DNA from: Cochliopodium minus
Lineage: Eukaryota > Discosea > Himatismenida > Cochliopodiidae
Length of the DNA: 64,000 nucleotides
Direction of reading: 5' to 3'
NCBI GenBank assembly: GCA_024220525.1
Contig: JAMYWO010000038.1
Span: forward strand, 35,051 to 99,050
Under the pieces are notes generated by a model that saw nothing but the letters and a program-made list of their open reading frames with translations, was not told the DNA's origin and did not search any database. Shown here in pieces: positions 37,118 through 48,520 of the stretch; position 1 is the stretch's first letter; each line of letters starts with the position of its first letter. Made by a program: the position numbers and the translations under genes.

Positions 37118-40100
37118 ATGTCCAAAAAAACAAGTAAAAAGAGCATAATTTATCGAATCTTTTATTGAAAATTTTATAAAATTTTAGATTTTCCTGATTT
37201 ACAAAAGAGTAATAATGATGATATACCTTGGAGATTTTGTGATGAAGTTCAAATCGTCGATAAAAAGAAAAAAACAAAATCTCCAGTACATTTGATAGTG
37301 GGAGAATATAGAATTTTTATAATGACCAAAGGAAAAAATACTTTTGAAGCTCATCTAATGGATTTGGAAGAGATATTAACAGATAATTCCGATACTACAC
37401 AGGTATTCTGCTCCAAAATAATAATTCCCCTCTTCTATATTTGCAAATAATATATATTTTCAATATTAATATTTTCTTTTGAAAACAGATTTCTTTGAAA
37501 TTTAAGAATGTCAAAGATGTTCAAGTATTCCATTCTGAAGAGAGTGATCATATTATTTGTGAAATAATGGATTCCTTCAACACATCATTCTTTTATATTC
37601 CCACTAATCAAAGATTCACCATGAATGTTTCAATTCAAAGGTAAAAAAAAAAATATAGAATCAAAAAATATTCAATCAAAAAAAAAAATTCAATAATATT
37701 CAAATATCTGATAAAGGGTTAAAAATTTATTTCCTCCTTTTATTTTTTTATTTGAATAATAAAGATTGCCCTCAGTATCGGGAAGCTTGAGTGATCAAGA
37801 AATAAAAAAAAATTGCACATTCACTAAAACATATAGGGCAGTCTGTGATTATATGAAGGTTCCACCAAGACAAGATATAATCTGGGATATAGATAATATT
37901 TATAATAATAATGATATCCGCAAATTTTACCCACAAGAATTCGAACAACCAATAGATGAGAAAGATTTACAAGCATTATTCATCACATTGAGATATAGTT
38001 CATGGTTTAACGAGATTATAATAGAAGATTTCAAATTAGATGTCAAATTGTTGCCCTCCTTTTTGGAGATCCTTCTTACCAACTCGGTGATAGAGAGATT
38101 GGAGATCTCTCAGATCTCTCTTGTAAATCATGTGCAACAGATTGTGGATTTCTTCACCAAGAACATGAGATTGGGCTTGTTGCATCTTAAGCTTGCAGAG
38201 GCGCAATTAGAAGATAAAGGATTCATCTCCATCGTGGATGCCATTGCTAAATACAACAAAGGACTCGTGACAATCGACTTTTCAAAGAATAACATGAGCA
38301 AAAAGGGAGCATTGGCTTTCTCCAATGCTCTCAAACAAAACGTAAACATGATTTCTACTTTGAGTGTTTTGGATCTCAGCCACAACAAGTTGGGTTTAGA
38401 TGGTATTGGTGCTTTGGGTGGGTGGCTTAGTCAACCTAACAATTTGCAAGTGTTAAAACTTGTAAATTGCCAAGTTTCTTTGTCCGTTTTGGGGGGATGT
38501 TTGGAGAGAGGTTGCATTAATAATTTAGAGGAACTCAACGTTTCTGAAAACAAACTAAAACCTAAGGATGAAATCAACAGCTTTACTAATTTCTTGCGTT
38601 CATGTTCTGGTTTGAAAAAGTTGGTTGCTTCTTCTGTTTCTTTTAGCACTCAACAATTCAAGCTAGTTTTGGATGCTCTTGCACAAAACACCATGATGGA
38701 CGGTGTCAGCCTCGATTTTTCTTTCAACGAGCTCGAGTCAGTAGGAGCCAACTTGCTTTCTGCTTTTTTGAAAGATAACGATAAAGTGAAAGCTCTCAAC
38801 GTTTCCAACAATGAGTTTGGAGATCAAGGGTTGGAGATTTTGTTCAACAGTGATTTTCATCAAAACTTGGTTAAGTTGAATGTAAGTGACAATTATAAAT
38901 CTGCAAAGAAGGGAGCATCTAGATGTCTCGAAATCTTGTCTAATTTGTTTGCTGAAGAGAGGTGGGGTGTGCAAGAACTCATCCTTCGTGCAGATAATCC
39001 TAGGTATGCCATTAAAGGCGAACTTGCCAGCATTCTCGTAGAATTGAATCAAAATCAAACCCTCACCAGTCTTGATGTTACTGGGCAAAAGATGGAGCTG
39101 GAAGGAGCTATTGCCTTGGGAAAACTTTTGCAACTCAATGACAAGCTCCAAAAACTCAAATGGGATGACAATGATACTCCTGCACAAGGCTTCAGTCCTT
39201 TCAAACAAGGTATTTTCCAATTTTAAATCAATCTTTTTTCAAAAAAATTTTTTTTTTTGTTAAAAATCTTTTTTTAAACAATTTTTTTTTTAAATTCTAG
39301 GTCTTCTTCGTAACAAGAGTTTGTACAACATGCCCGTACCTATCAACGATGTAGCCAATATCATGAAATCAAGTCCTACTGTCGAGTTTTTAAAGTTGAT
39401 GCAAGACATCCAAGGATATTTGGTTCGTAACCATCCTACAGGTTTGTCTTCCATCATTTCCAACAACAGCAACACTTCTATCAACAATTTTTCTAGCATT
39501 GGAAGCACCTCTACTTCGTTCACTCATATGATGAACAAAGACAGCGGAGAATTGGAAAACTTTACCAGAAAGATCCATTCAACTGGAAAAATGAATGCTC
39601 TTCTCGATAATGACTTGCAACTTTTGAATGATACAAAGAATCACGAGGTTTACATCGTCGATCTGAGAAGTCTTCAACAAGTGCATTCCTCAGAGTTAAA
39701 GAAAAACTGTTTTAACGTCTTTGGTCAGTTGAAGGAACCTTTGTTGGAGCTCTTTCGCCAGTCCTACCAAGGCTTTAAGAATCAGGCTTATGAAAGTCTT
39801 TCTCAAAAATACAGATCCCTTGATCTTCAGGACATTTTTCACCACTTGGATCTCAATGAAGAAGAATTTGAGATCATCTTTGAGAAAATCGCCCAGATTT
39901 CTGGTTCTGAGCTTACTTTGTCTTTCAGCAAAAACCTTCTCGAATCAACACAATCGATTGCTGACGGTGTTTTCAACTTTTTATCTTCTAAACTCGAAAT
40001 TTTGTTGCAAAAATTGGAAGGAAACTACGTCCCTCCTCAAACCCAACCCAAAACTAGTATACCCAACTCTTTGCCTGTCACTCAAAACCCTCCTCTCGTA

Positions 40101-40910
40101 AATAATCCGCCTCCTGTTATAAATAATCCTCCTCCTCTCATGAACAATCCGCCTCCTGTCATAAATAACCCCCCTCCTATCAACAACCCTCCACCAATAA
40201 TAAATAACCCCCCTCCTATTAGTAGTCCTCCTCCTGTTAGTACTTTACCTCCTCAACAGTTCCCTCCCGTCAACACTCCCTCTTTTGAAGAGACTCACTC
40301 TGTTGAGGAAACTCCTTCTGAAGAACAAATCTTCACTCCCCGCAACATCGAAGAAAATACTGTCACTGAACAAAACACCCCCATTTCTCATCCTGAACCC
40401 CAACAACCTCCTGTCAATACCAATCCCCTCCCCATCAAAAAGGTACCCATGAAAATGTTTGCCAAAAAATTGCCTGAAAAAGGAGGCTTGCCATTAAAAA
40501 GTCCCATCAAAAAACAACCTCCTCCTAACCCAAAAGAACCACCCACTGTTAGTACTTTACCTCCTCAACAGTTCTTCCCTCCTCAAAAACTCGAAAAGAA
40601 TCCTACCCTTGTAAAAAAAGTTCCTCGCATTGGAAATTCCACTCCTTCTCCAAGCCCTGTAGGTAAACTAAATATTCAATTAAATATTAATGTAAAGGGT
40701 CTTGGTCCACCTCCTCCTTCTATTTCTATTCCTGTCAATGACAAGGAGCAAGGTTCTGAGGTTGGTCAAGAAACTGCTGCTACTTTGAACACTGATGCTT
40801 TGAAGAGCAAACCCAAGACTGACAAGAAGAGACCTCCTCAGCGTCGTCCTCGTAATAAACGTCCTGAAGGTCCTACCCTTCGTGGACAAAACAAAAACGA
40901 AAACAATTAA
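37118..40910 (+). CDS. CARMIL: CARMIL: PH-LRR capping-protein regulator
   Basis: Five exons (37118-37133, 37188-37402, 37489-37640, 37765-39209, 39301-40910) give 1145 codons. Residues 1-125 form the non-canonical PH domain (HLIVGEYRIFIMTKG). About residues 175-620 are leucine-rich repeats, for example LVTIDFSKNNMSKKGALAF, LSVLDLSHNKLGLDGIGAL and ELNVSENKL. A helical segment follows, typical of the CARMIL dimerisation region. The C-terminal part is basic and proline-rich, with repeated NNPPP units (about 40090-40230) and a basic Pro-Arg end (KRPPQRRPRNKRPEG). CARMILs bind and uncap capping protein and, in amoebae, link myosin-I SH3 domains to actin assembly. A strict CPI motif could not be pinned down by eye. 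Confidence 0.93.
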
Positions 40911-40942
40911 AAAATTTCTTTCTTTTAATTATGTTTTTTATT

Positions 40943-43113
40943 TTATTTGAACAATTCCGAAAATTCTTTCAATTTGCATTTTTGAAAACTAATTACATGT
41001 TTTTTCCAAACTAAGGAATATTTTTGATCAAGTATTGATTGGATTTGTTCATTTTCTTTGGAGGCATCAATAATATCCTTTCATAAAAAGAATAAATTTT
41101 TGAAAAATAAAAACTTTTTTTTTTTTACTTTTGTAATTAGATTAACAAAAGCGATATAAGACTTTCTCGAATTTCCTTTTTCTTCTTCCAATTTGTTAGC
41201 TTCAAAATTCTCAATCAATTTTGGGATCAAGATGGATTCAGAGAAAATGGAGAGGACATTCAATGAATCTTCTCCAAAGAAGAGAGAGTGTAGAGTCTCC
41301 TGGATTTTGTGATGCAAAAAATTGTTGAGTTCAAACTTGAAGAAACAGTTGATCAAATCATCTAAAATCTTTTCTTCTACCATCTTTGTCCTGATTTAAA
41401 AAGAAAATGAAAATATCCATCGAGAAAAAATGTAAAAAAAAAAATTCAAAAAAAACAATAAAAACATAAATGAAATAATATTTTTTGAAAAAAATTTTTA
41501 CGTAAATTGTTGGTAATTTGTAAGAAATAAAGAACAAAACAAAAAAGAGATCAAAAGATTGATTTCGCCAAAGAGTGGAAATTTCATTTGAAAATTTTTT
41601 TTGTGGTCCAACATGATTTCCCTGAAAAAGTGGAAGTGTTCCAAACAATGCTTGAGAACGAGGGGCATATCTTCTACTTCTGTGTTGGTGTCCAAACGAA
41701 TTTTTTTAGAGAGAAACACAATTTCTGAAATAAGTTTTATTGAGTTCACAAGTACTTCCCTCGAAACTTTTTCTTAAGATACAAAATTTAATGAAAAATT
41801 ATTTTTAAATGATATGTAAAAAAAAAAAATTATTAAATAAACTTGAATGTCAAAATTAAAAGAAAAATTAAAAAAATCAAAGTAAAGGTAATAAAAAATT
41901 TTGATTTAAAAAAGTAAATAAAAAATTATTTTATTTTAAAATTACAAAAATTTATTAAAAAAAAAAATATGAAAAAAAGTGCAAGTTACTCTGAAAGTTT
42001 TGAAACAAAGGAAAAAGGATGAGGGGCTGATTAAACTTGGAAACAACAAAAAGAATCCGCTCAGAATGAACAAGATGGTCCAAGTTCTTATAAAAAGAGA
42101 AGAGGTGAGTCAAAAAGGGAAAGAGGGAGTCATTAGCACAATCATTTTCTCCATCACAATCGGAAATTTTGACGATTAAATCTCCGAAAAAATCTGATTC
42201 AAAGAGAAAATTCTCGAAACTTTTCACGTCTGATGTGCACAGGTTGGTAATTGTTTTTAAGAGAGACTCTTTTTCTGGGTGGGATAAAATCAACTCCATT
42301 ATTTTGTTCTTAGAGAAGTATCTTATCATTTTTTCTGTTTGCCACCTCATCATGAAACACAGTATTATGTCGAAGTCTTTTTTTTTTTTTTTTTTTTTCC
42401 AATAAAAAAAATGATTATAATTATTTAAAAAAAATTTAAAAATTAAATATTTAAAAATATAAATGAATGAAAATTGTCATAATTGTCAAAAATGAATATA
42501 CAAAAAAACATGTTCTAATTTCATTACAATATTTAATAAATAACACATTAGAATCAAAATTTAAAAAAAATTGAAAATTAAAAAAAAATTAAATAATTAT
42601 AAAAAATTTAAATAATTATAAAAAAATTGATTAATTCAAAAAATTAATTAATAATAAAATCATAAACTGATTTTATGTTAGTTTTTTTTTACAAACTAAA
42701 AATGTTGGATTCAACAACTTTTTTTCTTTCAAGAAAGAAAAGAAAGAGTCCAAAATAGATTCATCATAGAACTCAACGAAAAATTTCGAGATGAGAATCT
42801 CTGAACATATGGTAGAGTACCTTTCATTGTCACACTTTGTAACATAACTGAAGATTTCCTCCACATTTTTTTTTTCGGAGAAAAATTGTTGCAATTTTGA
42901 TTCTATGTTTGGATTTTCCAGAAATTGATGCAAATCTTCTTCTTTGAGCAATATATCTAACAAATCTTCCAAATTAAAATCCCCCTTTCAAATAAAATTA
43001 AAATAAATTCTTTTTTTGATGAAATGTTGGAAAAAAGAAGATATTGTTACCTCTAATGATAGGTTATCTATTGATTTTTGAATTATTCCAAAATTTTCCC
43101 AAAATCCATCCAT
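40943..43113 (-). CDS. SAPS-domain protein (PP6/Sit4 regulatory subunit family)
   Basis: Six exons (43113-43051, 42984-42693, 42376-41990, 41772-41502, 41390-41129, 41077-40943) sum to 469 codons. The N-terminus MDGFWENFG followed by SIDNLSLEGDFNLEDLLDIL matches the SAPS start (FW.F...I..LL....TLEELLDEDDLL). CSEILISKFFVEFYDESILD-SFFSFL is the next conserved block. HFHFFREIMLDHKKNF and CFFKFELNNFLHHKIQETLH match the later SAPS helices. The end QKYSLVWKKHVISFQK fits the final WxxFV block. SAPS proteins are armadillo-like scaffolds for PP6/Sit4 phosphatases. The protein is short, lacking the long C-terminal tail of fungal and animal members. Divergence is high, so subfamily assignment is tentative. 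Confidence 0.8.
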
Positions 43114-43325
43114 TTACAAGAAAGTATATACACTTTATAGTGAAAATATTTTTTTTTAATTTTTTCAATTTTTTTAAATTTTTATTTTGATGGAAATGAT
43201 TTCAACAAATTTGATCTCTTTATCAGGTGATTCTCTTATTTTCAAGAAAATATTTGTTGATTCTTTGCCATGAAATAATAAAAAAAAATCAGAGAATATC
43301 CAATAAAAAAACTCAAAAAAAAATA

Positions 43326-44637
43326 ATGTCAGACTTTCATTTGGCTGGTCAAGTTGTATTCGAATTTTCTTCTCTTGGAAATGTAGCAAGGTACAAATTA
43401 TTATATTCAACAATTTTATTTACATTCAACAATTTATTTGTTATATAGAGCTATGGTGGTACAAGGAATGAAGGAATATGCAAAGTATGATAAATCATTC
43501 AAATCTTTAATAATTATTTTTTTAAAAATATTATAGACAAACTTTTGGTGAGGAAGCTTTGGCATTGTTTGGAGAAGAGGAATCATCATCAGGAAGCAGT
43601 GGTTCAAAACCAAGGAGAGGAGGAAAATCCCAAAAGATTTCTTTGGCATGGGATACTGAACACAAGGGACCAATTTTCAGATTGAGTGATGATAAATTGT
43701 CATTCAGTACTGGTAAATTATTTTTTATATAAAATATATTCCACAAATACAAAGAGATATACTTTTATGATCTCCTTTAATTTTAATCTTTAAAAGGATC
43801 TGGCTATGAAGGATGGAATAGCATTCTCTCAAACACTGTATTCAGTGAGGGGATCCATTATGTTGAGGTCCATCTTGACAAGACTGGAGACAGCGGATTC
43901 ATCTTCTATGGTATCGGAACAACTGATGATATGCCATTGACTCAGTAAGAAAAAAAATTCATCCAAAAATATTAATTAGCATGAAATAAATATTAATTTA
44001 ATTTTTTAATTTAATTTTTATTTAAATAAATTATAAATTAAATTAAAACAATATTAAAATTGGTTTTCATTTTCCTAGGTGTATTGGAGGTGCTCAAAGT
44101 TGTTTGGTTGCAGGTTATGACGCAAGATTCATCGAAGGAAACCACCCAGGAGTCACCAAACACAACAGAGTCGACGAGATCACCCAATTCACCCGCCCTC
44201 AATTCATAGGTTTGATCATCGATTTAGAGGAAAAGCAGTTGACATACGTTCTCGAAGATGGAGATCCTATTCTCGCTTACAGTGGAATTCCTACTGATGT
44301 TCGCATTTTCGCTTGCTGTGCTCACAACATTGTAATAATATTTTTTCATTTTTTTTTATTTTTCTTTTATTTTTTTTATTTTTCTTTTATTTTTTTTATT
44401 TTTGTTTTACACTTTTTATTTTTGTTTTACAATTTTTTTTTTTTTTAGACTGCCACTTTCACTAAACATGTCAGTGGAAAATCTAACATTGAAAAGTACA
44501 TCAAAAATCGCAAAAAAGAACAAGAAGACTACAAACAATCCGATTTTGTAAGAATATTTTTAATTTCTTTCTTTTTTTTTTCAAACTTTTTCCCTCCTTT
44601 TTCAAAATTTTAGGTCAATGAATGGATTAACAAATAA
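43326..44637 (+). CDS. SPRY/B30.2-domain protein
   Basis: Seven exons (43326-43390, 43449-43484, 43537-43712, 43797-43944, 44079-44331, 44449-44547, 44614-44637) sum to 266 codons. After a Ser/Gly/Arg-rich linker (SSSGSSGSKPRRGGK), a SPRY-like sandwich runs from about residue 75: AWDTEHKGPIFRLSDDKLSF, then GIHYVEVHLDKTGDSGFIFY, IGLIIDLEEKQLTYVLEDGD and VRIFACCAHN. The C-terminus is a charged helix (KYIKNRKKEQEDYK). SPRY domains mediate protein binding; the partner is unknown. The last exon is only 24 nt. Confidence 0.82.
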
Positions 44638-44828
44638 ATAAATTACTTCCACATACTCTTCTTTTTTTTCTTCATCTGTTTAACAAATTTTTCTTTTTCA
44701 AATATTATAAAAAAAAAAATAATAAAAAAAATATTAATTCGAAATTAATATAAAGGGGATTATTTTTTATTTGAGAGATATCTCAAAAAATTCAGTAAAT
44801 AAAATTTTAAAGTATGAGCTTTTTCAAT

Positions 44829-45524
44829 ATGGATTGGGGATCAAGTATTATTCCATAAAGTTTTTTAAAGTTATACAAATCCTAAATTTAATATAGATGG
44901 GGGTGCTTGTTGGGAATTCTGGAGATGTGATCCTTGCTGCTCTGCTCCCAGTGATGGTGATTATTTATTATCAAATTTAAAAAAAATTTTTTTTTTTTTA
45001 AATTCACCAAATTTATTTCTCTTCAATCTTATGATTATTGATTAGCATGTTACTGTGCTGTTTGTTGGATTTTTTGTGGTAATAATATATAAAAAAATTT
45101 AAATTTTTTTTTTTTTTTTTTTTAAACGTGAATTTTTTAGGATGCTGTAATTTAGCAAAGTTGTGGGCTTCCTCTGTGGGTCAAGAATGCCAATTAGCAA
45201 ACCATTTCGTTTTAGCTTGTTTGTGTTCACTTTGCGTGTGCATATGTGTGAGACATAACTACAGAATGAACAAAGGAGTTGGAAATGAAGAAACTGTAAC
45301 TTTATATTCAAAAAAACTAATTAATTTCAAATTAAATAATTAATTTCATTTTACAGTCAGACTGGGTTGGTGATTCTTTATGTATGTTTTGTTGCTTTCC
45401 TTGCTCTGGTTGCCAAGTTTTGAGGGCAGCAGATGCGGGAGATTGGGATTGTCTCCCTACTTTCAAGTCTGGTTCTTATGGGAACTACTGCAAACCAATG
45501 ATGATGTACAACCAAAAGAAATGA
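44829..45524 (+). CDS. PLAC8/cornifelin-type Cys-rich protein
   Basis: Five exons (44829-44844, 44897-44956, 45046-45078, 45141-45295, 45357-45524) give 143 codons, with a 16-nt first exon. The product is extremely Cys-rich: CDPCCSAP, CYCAVCWIFCGCC, then FVLACLCSLCVCICVRHNYR, then CMFCCFPCSGCQVLRAAD. Arg followed by a basic-polar stretch (RHNYRMNKGVG), Asp-Trp and CCFPCSGCQ match the PLAC8 pattern (C-rich, R.R..., D...CCC.PC..CQ). PLAC8 proteins are membrane-associated and act in metal resistance, cell size or ion transport. Splicing is chosen by Cys-frame continuity; all phases agree. Confidence 0.75.
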
Positions 45525-45799
45525 TTTATTTTGATTATTAAAATATTCAAATCATATTGATCCATAGACAAATTATTTGATTTATCGACATAAATTTCTT
45601 TTTGTTGAGATAAGAATAAGATTTGTGGGTTTATTATTTATATTTATAAATATTTTCAAACAAAAAAAATAAAATCATGAAAAGAGTAAATGTTTTTTTG
45701 TAAAACTTTGTCTGTTTTAAATCTTTTCTTTATTTTCTAGCAGGTTTTTGATAATATTTAATCAAATAAAGGATAGAAAAACTTCGAGTAATTTTTAAA

Positions 45800-46110
45800 A
45801 GGTCTCAACTCTTGATATCGTTGGGAGATAGATCAAATATTTAAACAATCTTTAGGTTGTTGATTTGTGTTATAACAGGTACAACATAGAAAGTTGGCCT
45901 CATCTTGTAAGTCTAGAAGTGGAATACATAATCATTTTTGGAAATCCTCTGAGTTCTATTGAAAGTAAATTATCTTTTTCTAGAAAAAGATGGGAAGAAA
46001 TTCATATGGATCTTCAAGAGTCAAGTTGAAAAAAAGATTTGGATCAAATCTTTACCAGATGTAAATTTTGTGGATCTTATAATAGATACCCACAGAAAAT
46101 TTTACTAAGA
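45800..46110 (+). pseudogene. Decayed paralogue of the LRR-like gene at 58 kb
   Basis: This stretch aligns by eye with the third exon of the gene at 58012-58860 (opposite strand). It contains VVDLCYNRYNIESWPHL, VEYIIIFGNPLSSIESK and, in another frame, KKIWIKSLPDVNFVDL, against VVDLSYNRFNIECWPHL, VEYIIIFGNPLASFESK and KKIWIKSLPNEMFVDL in the intact gene. A frameshift near 45990 and a stop in the first frame near 46029 break it, and there is no upstream half. It is therefore a truncated duplicate. Confidence 0.8.
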
Positions 46111-46171
46111 TTATGAAATCATCGGTTTAATTGTGATTAAATAAGATACAAGTTCTCTTGTTAATTTATTT

Positions 46172-48115
46172 TTAATCTTTCCAAATCAAAACAGAAGAAG
46201 TGAGGAGAGGGTTTTGACCATGAATAATTTCAGCATCGTGAGGCAAAGAGAAGAAAAAATCTTCATCAGAATAATTCACAGCAACATAAAAACCATCTCT
46301 CCACTCCACAAAAACTCCCTCTCCAAGGTCCTCTATTTCGACTCCCTCTCTTTCATAAATTTCTCTAATAATTTCCTTTTCAAAGTTGCCTTCGCATGAG
46401 TAAACTCCAATAAATGTGACACTTCCTGAATAAAATGTTTAAACAAAATTTAATGTTTAAAATGAAAATACCAAATTAAAAAAAAATATTTAAACAAAAT
46501 TTTTTGAAATCATTAAACCTTTTCCAATCTTTCTTCTGATTGAACAAGGTTTTCCCTCATAAAATTGGTCTGTGTAAGAAGCCAGTATTTCGACATTATC
46601 TTTGAGAAAATTAAAATTAAATAAAAATTCAAATTAAATAAAAATTCAAATTAAATAAAAATTCTATAAAATTTTAAAAAATTTAAAGTTTGATAAATTT
46701 ACCAGAAAAAGGCTCCAAAATCTCACCCCAGCAGTTCCAAGAATATTCGTTGTTGTTGTGAGTGGTTATTGTACCCTCAGTGCTGCCAGGCAACGTGTCG
46801 AAACAATTTATTTTAGAACCAATCAGATCTTCAATAGGAGAAGCAAAAGAAGATTCGAAGAAATGCCCCATTTTGTTTTTGTGTGCTACAAAAATATTAA
46901 AAAAATTAATTAAAAAATTGAAAATAACGTAATTCGAAATTTGATGAAAAAAAAAAAATATTTTAAATTTGAAATTAAATATTAAATTGATAAACATATT
47001 AAAAAATTAATTAAAAAATTGAAAAGAACGTTAAATAAAAAATTAAAAAGTTAGAATACTATCAATTTATTAAACACTGTCAACATCTCGCATATTTAAT
47101 TAAATAATTAAAATAATATTTTTTTAAAAAATAAATATTTACCAGTCCTACAAGTCAAAACCAAATGACCACCGTTGTGAGCATATTGTTTCCACTTTTC
47201 TACCAACTTGGAGTCAACTATTTGATATGCAACAACAAAAAGAAAAGGATACAAGCCAAAGTCATCCTCTTCTTTCACATAATTCAATGGTGCTCCTTTT
47301 TTTAAAACACAAAAATAAAAAAACCCCAAGAAAAAAAAAATTAAAATTTCAAAAATTCAAAAATAAAAAATAAAGAAAAAATCAAGAAAAAAAATCAAGA
47401 AAAAAAAATCAAGAAAAAAAAACAAAATAAACAAATTCAAAAAAAAAATTAAAAAATAAAAAATAAAAAATAAAAAATAAAAAATAAAAATAAAAATAAA
47501 ATAAAAAATATAAAAATTCAAAATAAAAATAAAAATTAAAAAATAAAAATAAAATAAAAAATAAATAAATAAAAAATAAAATAAAACTAAAATAAAAATA
47601 GAAAATAAAAATAGAAAATAAAAATAAATAAAAAATAAAAAAATAAATAAAAAATAAAAAATAAAATAAAAAAATAAAAATAAAATAAAAAATATAAAAA
47701 TTCAAAATAAAAAAAATTAAAAAATAAAAAATAAAAATTAAAAATAAAATAATAAATAAATAAAAATAAAAATAGAAAATAAAAATAAATAAAAAATAAA
47801 AAAATAAAATAAAATAAAAAATAAAATAAAAAAATAAAAATAAAAACAAAAATTTTGATTTTAAAATATTTTTATTTAATCAAATAAACAACAAATAAAT
47901 AAAATGAATAAATATTTTTGTGATAAATGAAAAATTGTTAACCTGTGGATTTAATGGCAGAGGTGTAAAATTTCTGAGTTCAGAATTGTTCCACATGTTG
48001 GTTTCTTTATGAATATCTATGTCCCATATTTACATAGCTCCACATGAAGCCTGTTTTCTTTTGGAGATTTTAGGTGGGATCTTCATATCTTTGACAAAAC
48101 TTTTCTTCATTTTTC
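46172..48115 (-). pseudogene. Decayed C-terminal region of a GH42 beta-galactosidase
   Basis: Four clean in-phase exons (47295-47143, 46885-46703, 46599-46519, 46425-46172) encode the typical end of bacterial GH42 enzymes: KQYAHNGGHLVLTCRTG, then HKNKMGHFFESSFASPIEDL, LASYTDQFYEGKPCSIRR, VTFIGVYSCEG and VEWRDGFYVAVNYSDEDFFF, closing LLTSSVLIWKD. Upstream, 47943-48115 adds QASCGAM and NMWNNSELR, then FYTSAIKSTG in another frame, with a stop and a frameshift. The large catalytic barrel is missing; the expected place is filled with AAAAAT and ATTTTT low-complexity DNA. Trimerisation and C-terminal domains alone would not hydrolyse lactose. Bacterial origin by transfer is likely but unproven. Confidence 0.65.
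47336..47860. repeat. Low-complexity AAAAAT/AAAATA tract
   Basis: About 520 bp of short A-rich units interrupted by single T, C or G. It contains longer internal near-duplicates such as aaaaatataaaaattcaaaa near 47504 and 47685. It lies in an intron or decayed part of the GH42 remnant. Confidence 0.85.
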
Positions 48116-48217
48116 AACCAATTTTATTGCTTTAATAAAAATGTGGATTAAAAAAAAATTCAAATTTTTATTATATTTTTAAAATAAAATTAATAAATTA
48201 TTTTTTCTTTAATTAAA

Positions 48218-48520
48218 TATTTTACATTTTTATTTTTAATTTTATTTTTATTTTTTATTTTTATTTTTATTTTTATGTTTTTATGATTTCTATTATTTAT
48301 TTTTTTATTTTTATTTTTTATTTTTATTTTTATTTTTATTTTTAAAATTTTGTTTTATTTTTATTTTTATTTTTATTTTTATTTTTATTTTTATTTTTAT
48401 TTTTATTTTTATTTTTATTTTTATTTTTANTTATTTTTTATTTTTTATTTTTTATTTTTTATTTTTTATTTTTTATTTTTTTATTTTTTATTTTTTATTT
48501 TATTTTTTTATTTTACCACT
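48218..48520. repeat. Low-complexity ATTTTT tract
   Basis: A long run of TTTTTA units (48345-48430), then TTTTTTA units, with an undetermined base at 48430, suggesting an assembly collapse point. It sits just downstream of the TCAIM-like stop codon and mirrors the A-rich tract at 47336-47860. Confidence 0.85.

Noticed and set aside
47409-47849. 146-codon minus-strand Phe/Tyr/Leu-only frame, which could look like a membrane protein
   Set aside because: It is translation of AAAAAT low-complexity DNA; no splice or start context supports it.
47336-48520. CRISPR-like or satellite array
   Set aside because: Units are homopolymer-like and irregular with no spacers of unique sequence, and the genome is eukaryotic.
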